From CAYMUL01 sp964393605 (lineage in GTDB: Bacteria; Bacteroidota; Ignavibacteria; Ignavibacteriales; Ignavibacteriaceae): DNA of 64,000 nucleotides. A program made the position numbers and the translations under genes. Location of the stretch: contig CAYMUL010000006.1 in NCBI GenBank assembly GCA_964393605.1, positions 1 to 64,000 of the forward strand, read 5' to 3'. Under the pieces are notes generated by a model. That model had not been told where the DNA came from. It did not search any database and was given only the letters and a program-made list of their open reading frames with translations. Positions 25,591 to 34,446 of this stretch are shown here, one piece after another; within the stretch, counting starts at the first letter, position 1; each line of letters opens with the position of its first letter.

Positions 25591-26691
25591 ATGACTACAA
25601 GTTCAACAAAGAATAGAGTAATCTTTCTTGATCTAATTCGAACTCTCGCGGTTATCAATATGGTTCAGGGGCACACGATTGACGTTCTGCTCGGAGAATC
25701 TTTCAGAGATTATAACAACTTTTTTTTCGGTATCTGGCATTTCAATCGTGGTTTAACAGCACCGATATTTCTGTTCACTGCGGGAACGGTTTTCACATAT
25801 TTATTGAAGTTGAACAAACTTCCTTTCCAAAATAATCCGCGAGTAAAAAAAGGATTTAGAAGAGTACTTACACTTTTGTTTTGGGGATATATTCTTCGCT
25901 TCCCGAGTTGGAATATTTTAAATCTCGGTGCGGCGAGCGAAGAGCAATGGAAAATATTTTTTGCCGTCGATGTTCTTCAACTAATTGGCATGGGATTGTT
26001 TTTTATACTTGTTTTAGTTTGGCTTGCCGAGAAGACAAAAATAAATGAATACTTCCAATTCAGTTTCGCCACATTGCTTGTAATCAGCGTTTATCCAATC
26101 TTTAATGAAATAAAGTGGATCGAATTTATGCATCAGTTTTTTGCAGGATATTTTTATTCCGGCACAGGTGCAAACTTTCCGCTGTTCCCATGGTTGAGCT
26201 ACATTTTTGCCGGTGCATTTTTAGGATTATACTTAGCAAAGAACCCGAATATTTTTTACTCGTATAGTTTTTCACTTTCACTTTTCATCGTTGGAATTCT
26301 TTTTATCGGTTTGGCAATTCTTGGAAATCAAATTGAAATTCTTCTGATTAATAAAAGTCTATTTTGGACAACGAGTCCGAATCTTGTTTTTTTAAGAATT
26401 GGGATTGTGCTACTCGTAAATTCTATCTTCACTGTGCTTGCAATGAAAATAGAAACGATTCCACAAATAATTATTTTACTTGGAAGAAATACATTGATAA
26501 TTTACGTCGTGCATTTAATAATTTTATACGGAAGCCCGTTTAATCCGGGACTTTATGTCATTGCCGGCAGGTCATTGAATCCGCTTGTTACAATCCTTTC
26601 CGCATTGGCGATGATTGCATTGATGATTGGCATGGTGATTGTGCTGAACAAATTGAATTTTAAGAATAAACCTTTGGTTACATCAAACTGA
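25591..26691 (+). CDS. Multi-span membrane acyltransferase (heparan-alpha-glucosaminide N-acetyltransferase-like)
   Basis: A 366-residue polytopic protein with about nine or ten membrane helices. The N-terminus (FLDLIRTLAVINMVQGHTID) is the signature of the DUF1624/HGSNAT-like acyltransferase group, with a conserved Arg in the first helix and a His at its end. The GLTAPIFLFTAGTVF element follows. Such enzymes move acyl groups across the membrane onto glycans. The target here is unknown; a surface polysaccharide is plausible given the LPS genes downstream. It starts 8 bases after ridA. Confidence 0.75.
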   Translation: MTTSSTKNRVIFLDLIRTLAVINMVQGHTIDVLLGESFRDYNNFFFGIWHFNRGLTAPIFLFTAGTVFTYLLKLNKLPFQNNPRVKKGFRRVLTLLFWGYILRFPSWNILNLGAASEEQWKIFFAVDVLQLIGMGLFFILVLVWLAEKTKINEYFQFSFATLLVISVYPIFNEIKWIEFMHQFFAGYFYSGTGANFPLFPWLSYIFAGAFLGLYLAKNPNIFYSYSFSLSLFIVGILFIGLAILGNQIEILLINKSLFWTTSPNLVFLRIGIVLLVNSIFTVLAMKIETIPQIIILLGRNTLIIYVVHLIILYGSPFNPGLYVIAGRSLNPLVTILSALAMIALMIGMVIVLNKLNFKNKPLVTSN

Positions 26692-26707
26692 AAAGAGAAA
26701 ACAAAAA

Positions 26708-27739
26708 TTGAAAAGAAATTCTTCCGTAAATCCGGAAGCCGAACAAATAGAAAAAGAATTAGATACTTCGCTTCGTCCAAAATCCTTCGCGGAGTTTGTC
26801 GGGCAATCTAAAATTACGGATAACTTAAACGTCTATATCTCCGCGGCGAAAAAAAGATTTGAATCTCTCGATCATGTTTTACTCACCGGACCGCCCGGAC
26901 TTGGAAAAACTTCGCTCGCGCATATAATCGCAAATGAACTTGGAGTAAAGATTAAAGCAACATCAGGACCGGTGTTGGAAAAGCCGGGAGACCTCGCCGG
27001 AATTCTTACTAATCTTTCCGAAAATTCGGTTCTGTTCATCGATGAAATCCACCGACTTAATCCAATCGTTGAAGAATTTCTTTACTCGGCGATGGAAGAT
27101 TATAAAATTGATATTATGATCGACTCAGGTCCGAGCGCAAGAACAGTTCAAATTTCTTTACCAAAATATACTTTGGTTGGAGCAACAACCCGTGCGGGAA
27201 TGCTGACTGCGCCTCTTCGCGATCGCTTCGGAATTAAATCACGTCTCGATTATTATGAATCGGAATTAATTTTTAAAATCGTTCTCCGTTCCGCAAAAAT
27301 TCTGGATATTAAAATTGAAAAAGATGCCGCAGTTGAAATTGCAAAACGTTCGCGCGGCACTCCACGCATTGCGAACAGATTATTAAAACGTACACGCGAC
27401 TTTGCGGACTTCGAAGATAAATCGTCAATTGATTTGAGCGTTGCAAAAAAAGCATTGCTCGCGCTTGAAGTTGATGAATTCGGTTTTGATGAGATGGATA
27501 AAGAAATCATTCTTACGATAATTGAAAAGTTCGGCGGTGGTCCCGTCGGTTTGAATTCTCTTGCAGTTGCCGTCAACGAAGATGCGGGAACAATAGAGGA
27601 AGTGTACGAACCGTTTTTGATACAGAAAGGCTTCATCAACCGCACACCACGCGGGCGCGAAGCAACCGAAACCGCGTACAAACATTTCGGAAGAAAAAGA
27701 AAAATCGATTCTTCATCTTTATTTGAAAGCGAGAAGTGA
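26708..27739 (+). CDS. ruvB: Holliday junction branch migration helicase RuvB
   Basis: A 343-residue AAA+ ATPase of the usual length. N-terminal LRPKSFAEFVGQ, Walker A GPPGLGKT (61-68), Walker B LFIDEIHR, sensor region TTRAGMLTAPLRDRFG with the arginine finger, and a C-terminal winged helix (GFINRTPRGREATETAYKHF). Drives branch migration with RuvA. The start is TTG at 26708: no ATG is available before the conserved region. ruvA and ruvC are not nearby. Confidence 0.96.
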   Translation: MKRNSSVNPEAEQIEKELDTSLRPKSFAEFVGQSKITDNLNVYISAAKKRFESLDHVLLTGPPGLGKTSLAHIIANELGVKIKATSGPVLEKPGDLAGILTNLSENSVLFIDEIHRLNPIVEEFLYSAMEDYKIDIMIDSGPSARTVQISLPKYTLVGATTRAGMLTAPLRDRFGIKSRLDYYESELIFKIVLRSAKILDIKIEKDAAVEIAKRSRGTPRIANRLLKRTRDFADFEDKSSIDLSVAKKALLALEVDEFGFDEMDKEIILTIIEKFGGGPVGLNSLAVAVNEDAGTIEEVYEPFLIQKGFINRTPRGREATETAYKHFGRKRKIDSSSLFESEK

Positions 27740-27746
27740 AAAGTAA

Positions 27747-28571
27747 ATGACAGTTGTTGAAATAAATAAAATCAAAATTGGGAAAGGCAATCCGCTTGCA
27801 TTAATTGCCGGACCATGTGTTGTTGAAAATGAAGAAATGATTTTTGAAACCGCAGAAGAAATAAAAAATATTACTTCGAAACTTGAAATTCCATTTATCT
27901 TTAAATCGAGTTATAAAAAAGCAAATCGTACAAGCGCAAATTCTTTTTCAACTATTGGTGAAGATGAAGCCTTAACAATTTTAGCCAAGGCAAAGAAAAA
28001 ATTTTCTCTTCCGATTTTAACCGATGTTCATTCCGAAAAAGAAATTGCTTCGGCTTCACAGGTTGCCGATGTTTTGCAAATCCCCGCGTTCCTTTGCAGG
28101 CAAACTGAATTGTTGGTTGCCGCAGGAAATTCCGGTAAAGTTGTAAATATAAAAAAGGGACAGTTCCTCGCACCCGAAGACATGAAATTTGCGGCGGATA
28201 AAGTTCAATCGACTGGCAATAAAAATATTTTGTTAACCGAGCGGGGAACTTCATTCGGTTATCACAATCTTGTAGTTGATATGCGTTCACTCGTGATAAT
28301 GCGCGAACTTGGTTTTCCCGTTGTAATGGATGCGACTCACGCAGTACAAATTCCGGCAAAAGGAGGAGAATCGAGCGGACAACCGAAATTTATAAAGTAT
28401 CTCGCAAAGGCATCAACAGCGGTTGGAATCGATGCTCTCTTCCTGGAAGTTCATCCCGAACCGCAAAAAGCGTTGAGCGATGCCGCAAGCCAGTTGCCGT
28501 TAAATCAATTAGAAAATCTTTTAGAAGAAATATTAGAGATTGACGCCATAACAAAAAAATATCAAAATTAA
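27747..28571 (+). CDS. kdsA: 3-deoxy-8-phosphooctulonate (Kdo-8-P) synthase
   Basis: A 274-residue class I aldolase-type barrel. Seen: LALIAGPCVVEN near residue 19, FKSSYKKANRTS, and the late FLEVHPEPQKALSDAASQLP that is typical of KdsA. It condenses arabinose-5-phosphate with phosphoenolpyruvate to Kdo-8-phosphate for the LPS inner core. It sits directly before kdsD, which makes its substrate, and before the Lpt genes. Confidence 0.96.
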   Translation: MTVVEINKIKIGKGNPLALIAGPCVVENEEMIFETAEEIKNITSKLEIPFIFKSSYKKANRTSANSFSTIGEDEALTILAKAKKKFSLPILTDVHSEKEIASASQVADVLQIPAFLCRQTELLVAAGNSGKVVNIKKGQFLAPEDMKFAADKVQSTGNKNILLTERGTSFGYHNLVVDMRSLVIMRELGFPVVMDATHAVQIPAKGGESSGQPKFIKYLAKASTAVGIDALFLEVHPEPQKALSDAASQLPLNQLENLLEEILEIDAITKKYQN

Positions 28572-28582
28572 TTGAGAAAAAG

Positions 28583-29560
28583 TTGGATCAAAAAAAAATA
28601 ATCAGTATCGGACAGAAAGTTATAGAGATTGAAGCCGCCGCGGTGAACAATCTGTTTGAAAGCATTGACGAAAATTTTTCACTCGCGGTTGAAAGCATTT
28701 ACAATTGTTCGGGGAGAGTTGTTTTGACAGGTATGGGAAAATCAGGATTGATCGCCCGGAAAATTGTTGCAACAATGAACTCTACCGGCACCGCCGCAAT
28801 TTATCTTCATCCGACAGACGCACTTCACGGCGATCTCGGAATGGTTCGTAAAGAAGATGTTGTGATGCTAATTTCAAAATCGGGAAACACGGAAGAGATG
28901 AATAATTTGCTTCCGCTTTTAAAACGGCTTGGTGTAAAAATGATAGGAGTTTCTTCAAACAAAAATTCTAAACTTGCAAAAGAAGTTGATATTCATCTCT
29001 ACATGAAAATTGATGAAGAAGCGTGCCCGCTTGATCTTGCGCCAACCGCATCAACAACGGCTACGCTCGTGCTTGGCGATGCAATTGCAGTTGCGTTACT
29101 TGAAAGAAGAGGATTCACTGCGCAAGATTTTGCAATGCTTCACCCCGGCGGAAGTTTAGGAAAAAGACTTTCTCTCAAGATTGAAGAAAACATGATTAGC
29201 GGTGATGCGATGCCCGTTGTTAATCTTTCTACTCCATTAAAAGATGCAATACTTGTAATTACTTCAAAACGTTTGGGTATGACCATTGTTGTTGATGAAA
29301 ACGGATTGCTGTCGGGAATAATTACGGACGGAGATTTGCGCCGACTGCTCGAAAAAACTTTGAACATCGAAAATCTTTCCGCTAAAGATGCGATGACTTC
29401 CAACCCGAAATCAATTACGAAAGATGTGCTCGCTTCTTTCGCACTTCAAACAATGGAAAATTTCAAAATCACTTCTCTTATTGTCGCCGATGAAAATAAA
29501 AAACCGATCGGTATTATTCATCTACATGATTTGATAAATCTCGGTCTTCAAACGAGATGA
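28583..29560 (+). CDS. kdsD: Arabinose-5-phosphate isomerase
   Basis: A 325-residue protein with an N-terminal SIS sugar-isomerase domain (about 35-180: VVLTGMGKSGLIARKIVATM, LISKSGNTEE) and two CBS domains (about 205-320). That is the full KdsD/GutQ layout. It converts ribulose-5-phosphate to arabinose-5-phosphate, the substrate of KdsA. The start is TTG at 28583, 11 bases after kdsA; no ATG fits. Its ATGA end overlaps lptC by 4 bases. Confidence 0.95.
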   Translation: MDQKKIISIGQKVIEIEAAAVNNLFESIDENFSLAVESIYNCSGRVVLTGMGKSGLIARKIVATMNSTGTAAIYLHPTDALHGDLGMVRKEDVVMLISKSGNTEEMNNLLPLLKRLGVKMIGVSSNKNSKLAKEVDIHLYMKIDEEACPLDLAPTASTTATLVLGDAIAVALLERRGFTAQDFAMLHPGGSLGKRLSLKIEENMISGDAMPVVNLSTPLKDAILVITSKRLGMTIVVDENGLLSGIITDGDLRRLLEKTLNIENLSAKDAMTSNPKSITKDVLASFALQTMENFKITSLIVADENKKPIGIIHLHDLINLGLQTR

Positions 29561-30084
29561 AAAAAATAATATTGGTTGTTCTTCTAATTACTGCATTCCA
29601 ATGCACCGAAAAAGTTCAACCGCCGGTTGTGAATTTGAATATCTCCGAACTTCCTTCGCAAGAAAGTTGGAACTCTACAATTGTGTTCAGCGATTCAGGC
29701 AAAACGCGCGCCATTATGAAAGTCGGTCATCTGCGCACTTTCGAAATATCTAAAGAGACGCTTATGGATTCAACTATGCAGATCGATTTCTATAACAAAT
29801 TAGAAATAAAATCTACGACACTCACGGCTAAGCGCGGAATGGTCAATGATCAAACAAGAGATTTATACGCTTACGAAAACGTTGTTGCAGTGAACGATAG
29901 CGGCGTTACTTTAACTACCGAAAAACTTATGTGGAGAAATTCCGATCAAAAAATTGTTACAGATGAATTTGTTACAATTCTTACACCGACAGAAAAAATT
30001 CAGGGCTACGGATTTGAAAGCGATCAACATTTAAGAAATTATGTGATTTATCGAATCACTTATGTTACGAACGTAAATCAATAA
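29557..30084 (+). CDS. lptC: LPS export protein LptC (single-span periplasmic)
   Basis: A 175-residue protein with a short N-terminal hydrophobic segment (MKKIILVVLLITAFQC) and a beta-rich DUF1239/LptC domain (TARKGMVNDQTRDLYAYENV-like; here TAKRGMVNDQTRD near 92 and the VVAVNDSGVTLTTEKLMW strand pair). LptC passes LPS from LptBFG to LptA. The AFQC sequence is a poor lipobox, so whether it is a lipoprotein or a membrane-anchored protein is open. It overlaps kdsD and shares one base with the next gene. Confidence 0.88.
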   Translation: MKKIILVVLLITAFQCTEKVQPPVVNLNISELPSQESWNSTIVFSDSGKTRAIMKVGHLRTFEISKETLMDSTMQIDFYNKLEIKSTTLTAKRGMVNDQTRDLYAYENVVAVNDSGVTLTTEKLMWRNSDQKIVTDEFVTILTPTEKIQGYGFESDQHLRNYVIYRITYVTNVNQ

Positions 30085-31448
30085 TGAAAATATTATTCAT
30101 ACTACTTTTTTCATTTTCACTTTTTGCACAGCAAGAAATGATTACGGTAATCGGCGAGCAATTAATCGGGCGAAATGTTAATGGCGAATCTATCCGCGAG
30201 GTAATCGGAAATGTAGTTTTGACTCAAGGGAATGTTGTGATAACATGCAATCGTGCAATTCAATATCTTGCAAAGAACGACGCAAAGCTTATCGGAAATG
30301 TTGTTATTAAACAGGACACGCTAACAATTTATACAGAAGAAGGATTTTATTATGGCAATAGCCGCCGCGCAGTTTCAACAACCGGCGTTCGACTCGAAGA
30401 TACAAAAGTAGTTTTGACGGCGATGAAAGGGGAATATTATTTTAATGAATCTCGCGCTGAATTTGATTTCAATGTAAAGTTGTGGGATAGCACCGTAACA
30501 TTGAACTCGCAACATCTGATTTATTTTCGCCCCGAAGCAAAAGCGATTGCATTTACCGATGTCATTATCAAAGACAGCGTAAATATTATCTATGCCGATA
30601 GTCTCATTCATTTTAGAGATGCGAAGTTGTCGTACTGTTTTCGAAATGTCAAGATTAATAATTTTAACGATAACGTTTCAATCACCGGTCAATACCTCGA
30701 AGATCATCGCAATAAAAATTATACATTGATTAAAGATGAACCGATGTTCATTCAAATCGATACTGTAAAATCAACGGAGGGAGATTCGATTACCGCTATC
30801 GATACGTTGCTAATTCGCTCGAAAAAAATGGAAGCATTTCGCGGCGAAGAAAATAAATTCATTGCTACCGACTCGGTTTTAATTTGGCAAGGATTGTTCG
30901 CTTCACGAAATGAACTTACGGTCTATCATAAACTTGATGCATCGCTTCTAACTTATAAAGAAGCAGAAGCGAAAGCACAACCGGTGATGTGGTATGAAAC
31001 TTCACAGCTTTCGGGAGATTCAATTCACATTCAACTTTTTGAAAAGAGAATTGAGAAGATTAAAGTTTTCAGAGATGCATTGGTTACATCATTCAATGAA
31101 GATTATCCGGCGCGGCTAGATCAAATTTCCGGCGGAAATGTTGAGATGAGTTTCTCTGAAAATAATTTATCGATGACAGAAGTTTTTCAGAATGTTTTGA
31201 GCGTATATTATTTGTACGAAGAGAATGAACCGAATGGATTGATTAAAGCAAGTGCGCGGGATGCAAGAATTATTTTTGTGGACAAAAAAGTCGATGAAGT
31301 GAGATTATTCGGCGAACCGAACAGCGAATACCATCCCGAAAATCTTATTAAAGGAAATGAAAAAAGTTTTTTACTTCCGAGATTTAAATTCTTTCCTTCC
31401 AAACCTGAAAAACTTGATTTACTTAACTTAAAAAAATATAAAGAGTAA
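30084..31448 (+). CDS. OstA/LptA-like LPS transport protein
   Basis: A 454-residue exported protein (signal peptide MKILFILLFSFSLFAQ). The N-terminal part is a run of short beta strands of the OstA/LptA type (IGNVVLTQGNVVITCNRAIQ, LIGNVVIKQDTLTIYTEEGF), and similar repeats continue. It is much longer than classical LptA (about 180) and resembles the long OstA-like proteins of Bacteroidota. It probably extends the periplasmic beta-jellyroll bridge that carries LPS. The stop-start overlap TAATG couples it to lptC, and lptB follows after 3 bases. Confidence 0.83.
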   Translation: MKILFILLFSFSLFAQQEMITVIGEQLIGRNVNGESIREVIGNVVLTQGNVVITCNRAIQYLAKNDAKLIGNVVIKQDTLTIYTEEGFYYGNSRRAVSTTGVRLEDTKVVLTAMKGEYYFNESRAEFDFNVKLWDSTVTLNSQHLIYFRPEAKAIAFTDVIIKDSVNIIYADSLIHFRDAKLSYCFRNVKINNFNDNVSITGQYLEDHRNKNYTLIKDEPMFIQIDTVKSTEGDSITAIDTLLIRSKKMEAFRGEENKFIATDSVLIWQGLFASRNELTVYHKLDASLLTYKEAEAKAQPVMWYETSQLSGDSIHIQLFEKRIEKIKVFRDALVTSFNEDYPARLDQISGGNVEMSFSENNLSMTEVFQNVLSVYYLYEENEPNGLIKASARDARIIFVDKKVDEVRLFGEPNSEYHPENLIKGNEKSFLLPRFKFFPSKPEKLDLLNLKKYKE

Positions 31449-31451
31449 AAA

Positions 31452-32192
31452 TTGCAAAACAATTCAACCTTAAAATGCGAAGAGCTTGTAAAAATTTATA
31501 AGAAGCGAACTGTGGTCAACAAAGCTTCGGTTCAAGTTACACAAGGGGAGATTGTCGGATTGCTCGGACCCAACGGTGCTGGGAAGACTACGACTTTCTA
31601 CATGTTTGTCGGAATGATTAAACCTAATGCCGGAAAAGTTTTTCTCGACAATCTTGAAATAACAAAAATGCCGATGTATAAACGCGCGCGGCTCGGTATT
31701 GGTTATCTTCCGCAGGAAGCCTCAATCTTCAGAAAACTTTCTGTTGAAGATAATATCATGGCAATATTACAAATGACGAAACTCGGCGGCACTGAAAGGA
31801 AAAATAAACTTGAAATACTTCTCGAAGATTTGAGTATTACACACATCAGAAAAAGTTTGGGCTACCAGCTTAGTGGCGGAGAAAGAAGGCGCACTGAAAT
31901 CGCACGCACACTCGCAACCGATCCGCGTTTCATTTTACTCGACGAACCATTTGCCGGTGTCGATCCGATTGCGGTGGAAGATATTATGACAATCGTCGCT
32001 AATCTTAAAAATAGAGGTATTGGCGTTCTCATCACAGACCACAATGTACACGAAACATTGAGCATTGTTGACAAAGGTTACATACTCATCAATGGCATCA
32101 TCTTCCGTTCAGGCACTGCTGAAGCGCTCGCCGAGGATCAGGAAGTACGGAAACTTTATCTCGGTGAGAAATTTAAACTCGATCGTTATTAA
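31452..32192 (+). CDS. lptB: LPS export ABC transporter ATP-binding protein LptB
   Basis: A 246-residue ABC ATPase. Walker A GPNGAGKT (39-46), the signature LSGGERRRTEIARTLA typical of LptB, Walker B FILLDEPFAGVDPIAVEDI, and the switch His in LITDHNV. It powers LPS extraction with LptF and LptG, which are not in the window. The start is TTG at 31452, three bases after the OstA-like gene; there is no ATG upstream of the conserved start of the domain. It ends the ridA-lptB run. Confidence 0.96.
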   Translation: MQNNSTLKCEELVKIYKKRTVVNKASVQVTQGEIVGLLGPNGAGKTTTFYMFVGMIKPNAGKVFLDNLEITKMPMYKRARLGIGYLPQEASIFRKLSVEDNIMAILQMTKLGGTERKNKLEILLEDLSITHIRKSLGYQLSGGERRRTEIARTLATDPRFILLDEPFAGVDPIAVEDIMTIVANLKNRGIGVLITDHNVHETLSIVDKGYILINGIIFRSGTAEALAEDQEVRKLYLGEKFKLDRY

Positions 32193-32234
32193 TTTATTTT
32201 ATCTCAAGAATATATCTCTCTCCAAAATCTTTGC

Positions 32235-32332
32235 TCTGCAGTGTACTGCAAAGAAGTTGGAAAAAATATAGATGTTTGCGGTATACTGCAAAGAAACGGG
32301 AAAAACCTAAAATGTTTGCGGTATACTGTTAA
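32235..32332. promoter_or_regulatory. Three 18-bp palindromes phased at 40 bp (operator-like)
   Basis: Near-palindromes tttgcggtatactgcaaa (32275-32292), tctgcagtgtactgcaaa (32235-32252) and tttgcggtatactgttaa (32315-32332) lie exactly 40 bp apart, with partly conserved spacers (cgggaaaaacc-like). The middle copy pairs almost perfectly with itself. They fill the gap between lptB and the AAA/DUF4143 gene. Forty bases is close to four helical turns, so all copies would face one side of the DNA. A binding site for a regulator or for the ATPase itself is inferred. Confidence 0.65.
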
Positions 32333-32350
32333 GAATTAAAATTAAAGTTT

Positions 32351-32358
32351 TATATTCG
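32351..32358 (+). promoter_or_regulatory. Candidate -7 box of the AAA/DUF4143 gene
   Basis: tatattcg matches TAnnTTTG in 7 of 8 positions, about 32 bases before the ATG. The expected -33 position falls at the right half of the third palindrome (32315-32332), which would let a protein bound there block or aid the promoter. Confidence 0.28.
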
Positions 32359-32389
32359 CAACAATGATTCATCAACTTAAGAGCGAAGA

Positions 32390-33589
32390 ATGTTAATTGA
32401 GCGACGCAAATATTTAGAATCTATTCTGAAATTTTCTGATCAGCATTTGATTAAAGTAATCACAGGCCAACGGCGCGCCGGAAAAAGTAGTGTGCTGTTG
32501 TTGCTTATGGATTATTTCAAATCCAAATTTCAAAACGCGAATATCATTTATGTGAATAAAGAATTCTACGAGTTTGATTTTATCAAAACCGGAAAAGATT
32601 TATCAAAGCATATCTATAAGCAACTCAATAGCAGTAAGAAAAATTTTGTCTTCATTGATGAGGTACAAGAAATCGAAAATTTTGAAACTGCGTTAATAGA
32701 TCTAAATGCAAAAAAGAAAGCGGATATTTACATTAGTGGGAGTAATGCTAATATGCTTTCAGGAGATCTTGCAACAAATTTATCGGGGCGATATATCGCG
32801 TTTAATATTCAGCCGCTTAATTATTCAGAGTTTCTCATGTTTCATAAACTGGAAAAGGGAAGCGATTCTTTAGAAAAATATCTTCGTTTTGGTGGTTTGC
32901 CATATTTGATCAACTTACCTTTTGAAGATGAGGTTATTCAACAATATTTGCGAAGTATCTACGACACAATAATTCTTAAAGACGTTGTCTACAGACACAA
33001 TATTAGAAACGTTGATTTTCTGCTGCGACTCTCTCGCTTTCTCGCGGATAATATTGGACAATTAGTTTCTGCAAATAGCATAAGCGCATATTTAAAATCG
33101 CAGAAGATAAATATGAGTGTTAGGATGGTGATGGACTACCTGAACTTTCTTTCGAATGCTTTCTTTATCTCAAAAGTCGCGCGAGTGGATGTAATCGGTA
33201 AAAAAATATTTGAAGTAAATGAAAAATATTATTTTGAGGATATTGGGTTAAGAAATATGCTTGTTGGGTTTCGAACCTCAGATATCAGCAAGATTATCGA
33301 AAATGTCGTTCATAATCACTTGCATTATTTGGGTTATGAAATATTTGTCGGCAAATTTGAAAATAATGAAATTGACTTTGTTTGTAGAAAAGGTGACGAT
33401 ACTATTTACATTCAAACAACATATCTCATGCCGAACGAAAAAACCGTTCAGCGCGAATTTGGTAATCTGTTGAAGATAAAAGATAATTACAAAAAATTTG
33501 TCGTTTCCATGGATCCGATTGCAGGTGGAAATTATAAAGGCATTATTCATCTTAACCTAATACAGTTTTTATCTTCCGAAACTTTGTAA
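32390..33589 (+). CDS. AAA ATPase with DUF4143 domain
   Basis: A 399-residue protein of the widespread AAA_14/DUF4143 family. Walker A GQRRAGKS (26-33), Walker B FVFIDEVQE (about 85-93), a sensor-like SGSNANMLSG, then helical DUF4143. The C-terminus (NEIDFVCRKGDDTIYIQTTY) resembles a PD-(D/E)xK nuclease core in which the usual Lys is missing. Members have no settled function; links to mobile or defence-like roles have been suggested. It is a single gene with its own upstream palindromes, unlike its housekeeping neighbours. Confidence 0.87.
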   Translation: MLIERRKYLESILKFSDQHLIKVITGQRRAGKSSVLLLLMDYFKSKFQNANIIYVNKEFYEFDFIKTGKDLSKHIYKQLNSSKKNFVFIDEVQEIENFETALIDLNAKKKADIYISGSNANMLSGDLATNLSGRYIAFNIQPLNYSEFLMFHKLEKGSDSLEKYLRFGGLPYLINLPFEDEVIQQYLRSIYDTIILKDVVYRHNIRNVDFLLRLSRFLADNIGQLVSANSISAYLKSQKINMSVRMVMDYLNFLSNAFFISKVARVDVIGKKIFEVNEKYYFEDIGLRNMLVGFRTSDISKIIENVVHNHLHYLGYEIFVGKFENNEIDFVCRKGDDTIYIQTTYLMPNEKTVQREFGNLLKIKDNYKKFVVSMDPIAGGNYKGIIHLNLIQFLSSETL

Positions 33590-33705
33590 TCATCGTTCGA
33601 TTTTTATCCTACAAGTATGGATAAATGGTTTGTGTTATTTTTCTGCATTGTAAATCAACATTAATTTTTTTTAGCTTGAGATAAGAATTAACGTAAATCT
33701 GTGAG

Positions 33706-34446
33706 ATGCAAAATATTATCCAATTACTTATCGTTTTATTTGTAGCGCAAATCTTTCCACAATCTCCCGAAGAGATAATTCAAAAATCTCTTGACAAAAT
33801 GTATTCGAAAAGTAATTATGCTGAAATAACGATGACGGTAGTTAAACCGAATTGGTCTCGCAGTACAAGCATGAAATCGTGGGCAATTGAACCTGATTAT
33901 TTTTTAATCTACATCACCGAACCCGCAAGAGATAAGGGTACAGTAACACTTAAACGAGAAAAGGAAGTTTGGAATTGGATTCCTTCCGTACAAAAACCCG
34001 TGAAGATTCCGCCATCGATGATGCTTCAATCGTGGATGGGTTCCGATTTTACAAACGATGACCTCGTTCGCTCTTCTTCATTCGTAAATGATTTTAAACA
34101 TAAAATATTGGGCGAAGAAGAAATAGGAGATGAACTCTGTTATAAGATCGAAATGATTCCTAAACCTTCCGCCGGAATTGTTTGGAATAAAATTATTACA
34201 TGGATAACAAAAAAATCTTTTCTCCAACTAAAGTCAGATTACTACGACGAAGACGGTTTTCTCGTTAAAACTTTTGTCGGCTCCAATATAAAAAAAATGG
34301 GGGGAAGAGAAATTCCGACACATTGGGAAATGATTTCAAATATCGATGAGGGAAATAAAACTATTCTGATTTATCATAAACTGCAATTCGAAGTAAAACT
34401 TGATAAATCATTTTTCTCCATTCAAAATATGCAGAAGGTGAAGTGA
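33706..34446 (+). CDS. LolA-like outer-membrane lipoprotein-sorting protein
   Basis: A 246-residue exported protein (signal peptide about 18 residues, ending IFPQ). It has the half-barrel pattern of the 'outer membrane lipoprotein-sorting protein' group of the LolA/LolB fold: SPEEIIQKSLDKMY, then MTVVKPNWSRSTSMKSW, and EVWNWIPSVQKPVKIPPSMM with a long hydrophobic-cavity strand set. It should carry a lipid or lipoprotein across the periplasm. The gene overlaps the next one (GTGA) and starts a five-gene unit with two permeases, an ATPase and a barrel. Confidence 0.8.
   Translation: MQNIIQLLIVLFVAQIFPQSPEEIIQKSLDKMYSKSNYAEITMTVVKPNWSRSTSMKSWAIEPDYFLIYITEPARDKGTVTLKREKEVWNWIPSVQKPVKIPPSMMLQSWMGSDFTNDDLVRSSSFVNDFKHKILGEEEIGDELCYKIEMIPKPSAGIVWNKIITWITKKSFLQLKSDYYDEDGFLVKTFVGSNIKKMGGREIPTHWEMISNIDEGNKTILIYHKLQFEVKLDKSFFSIQNMQKVK

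Noticed and set aside
32235..32332. CRISPR array
   Set aside because: Only three short palindromes with 22-bp, partly conserved spacers and no cas genes; operator-like sites explain them better.
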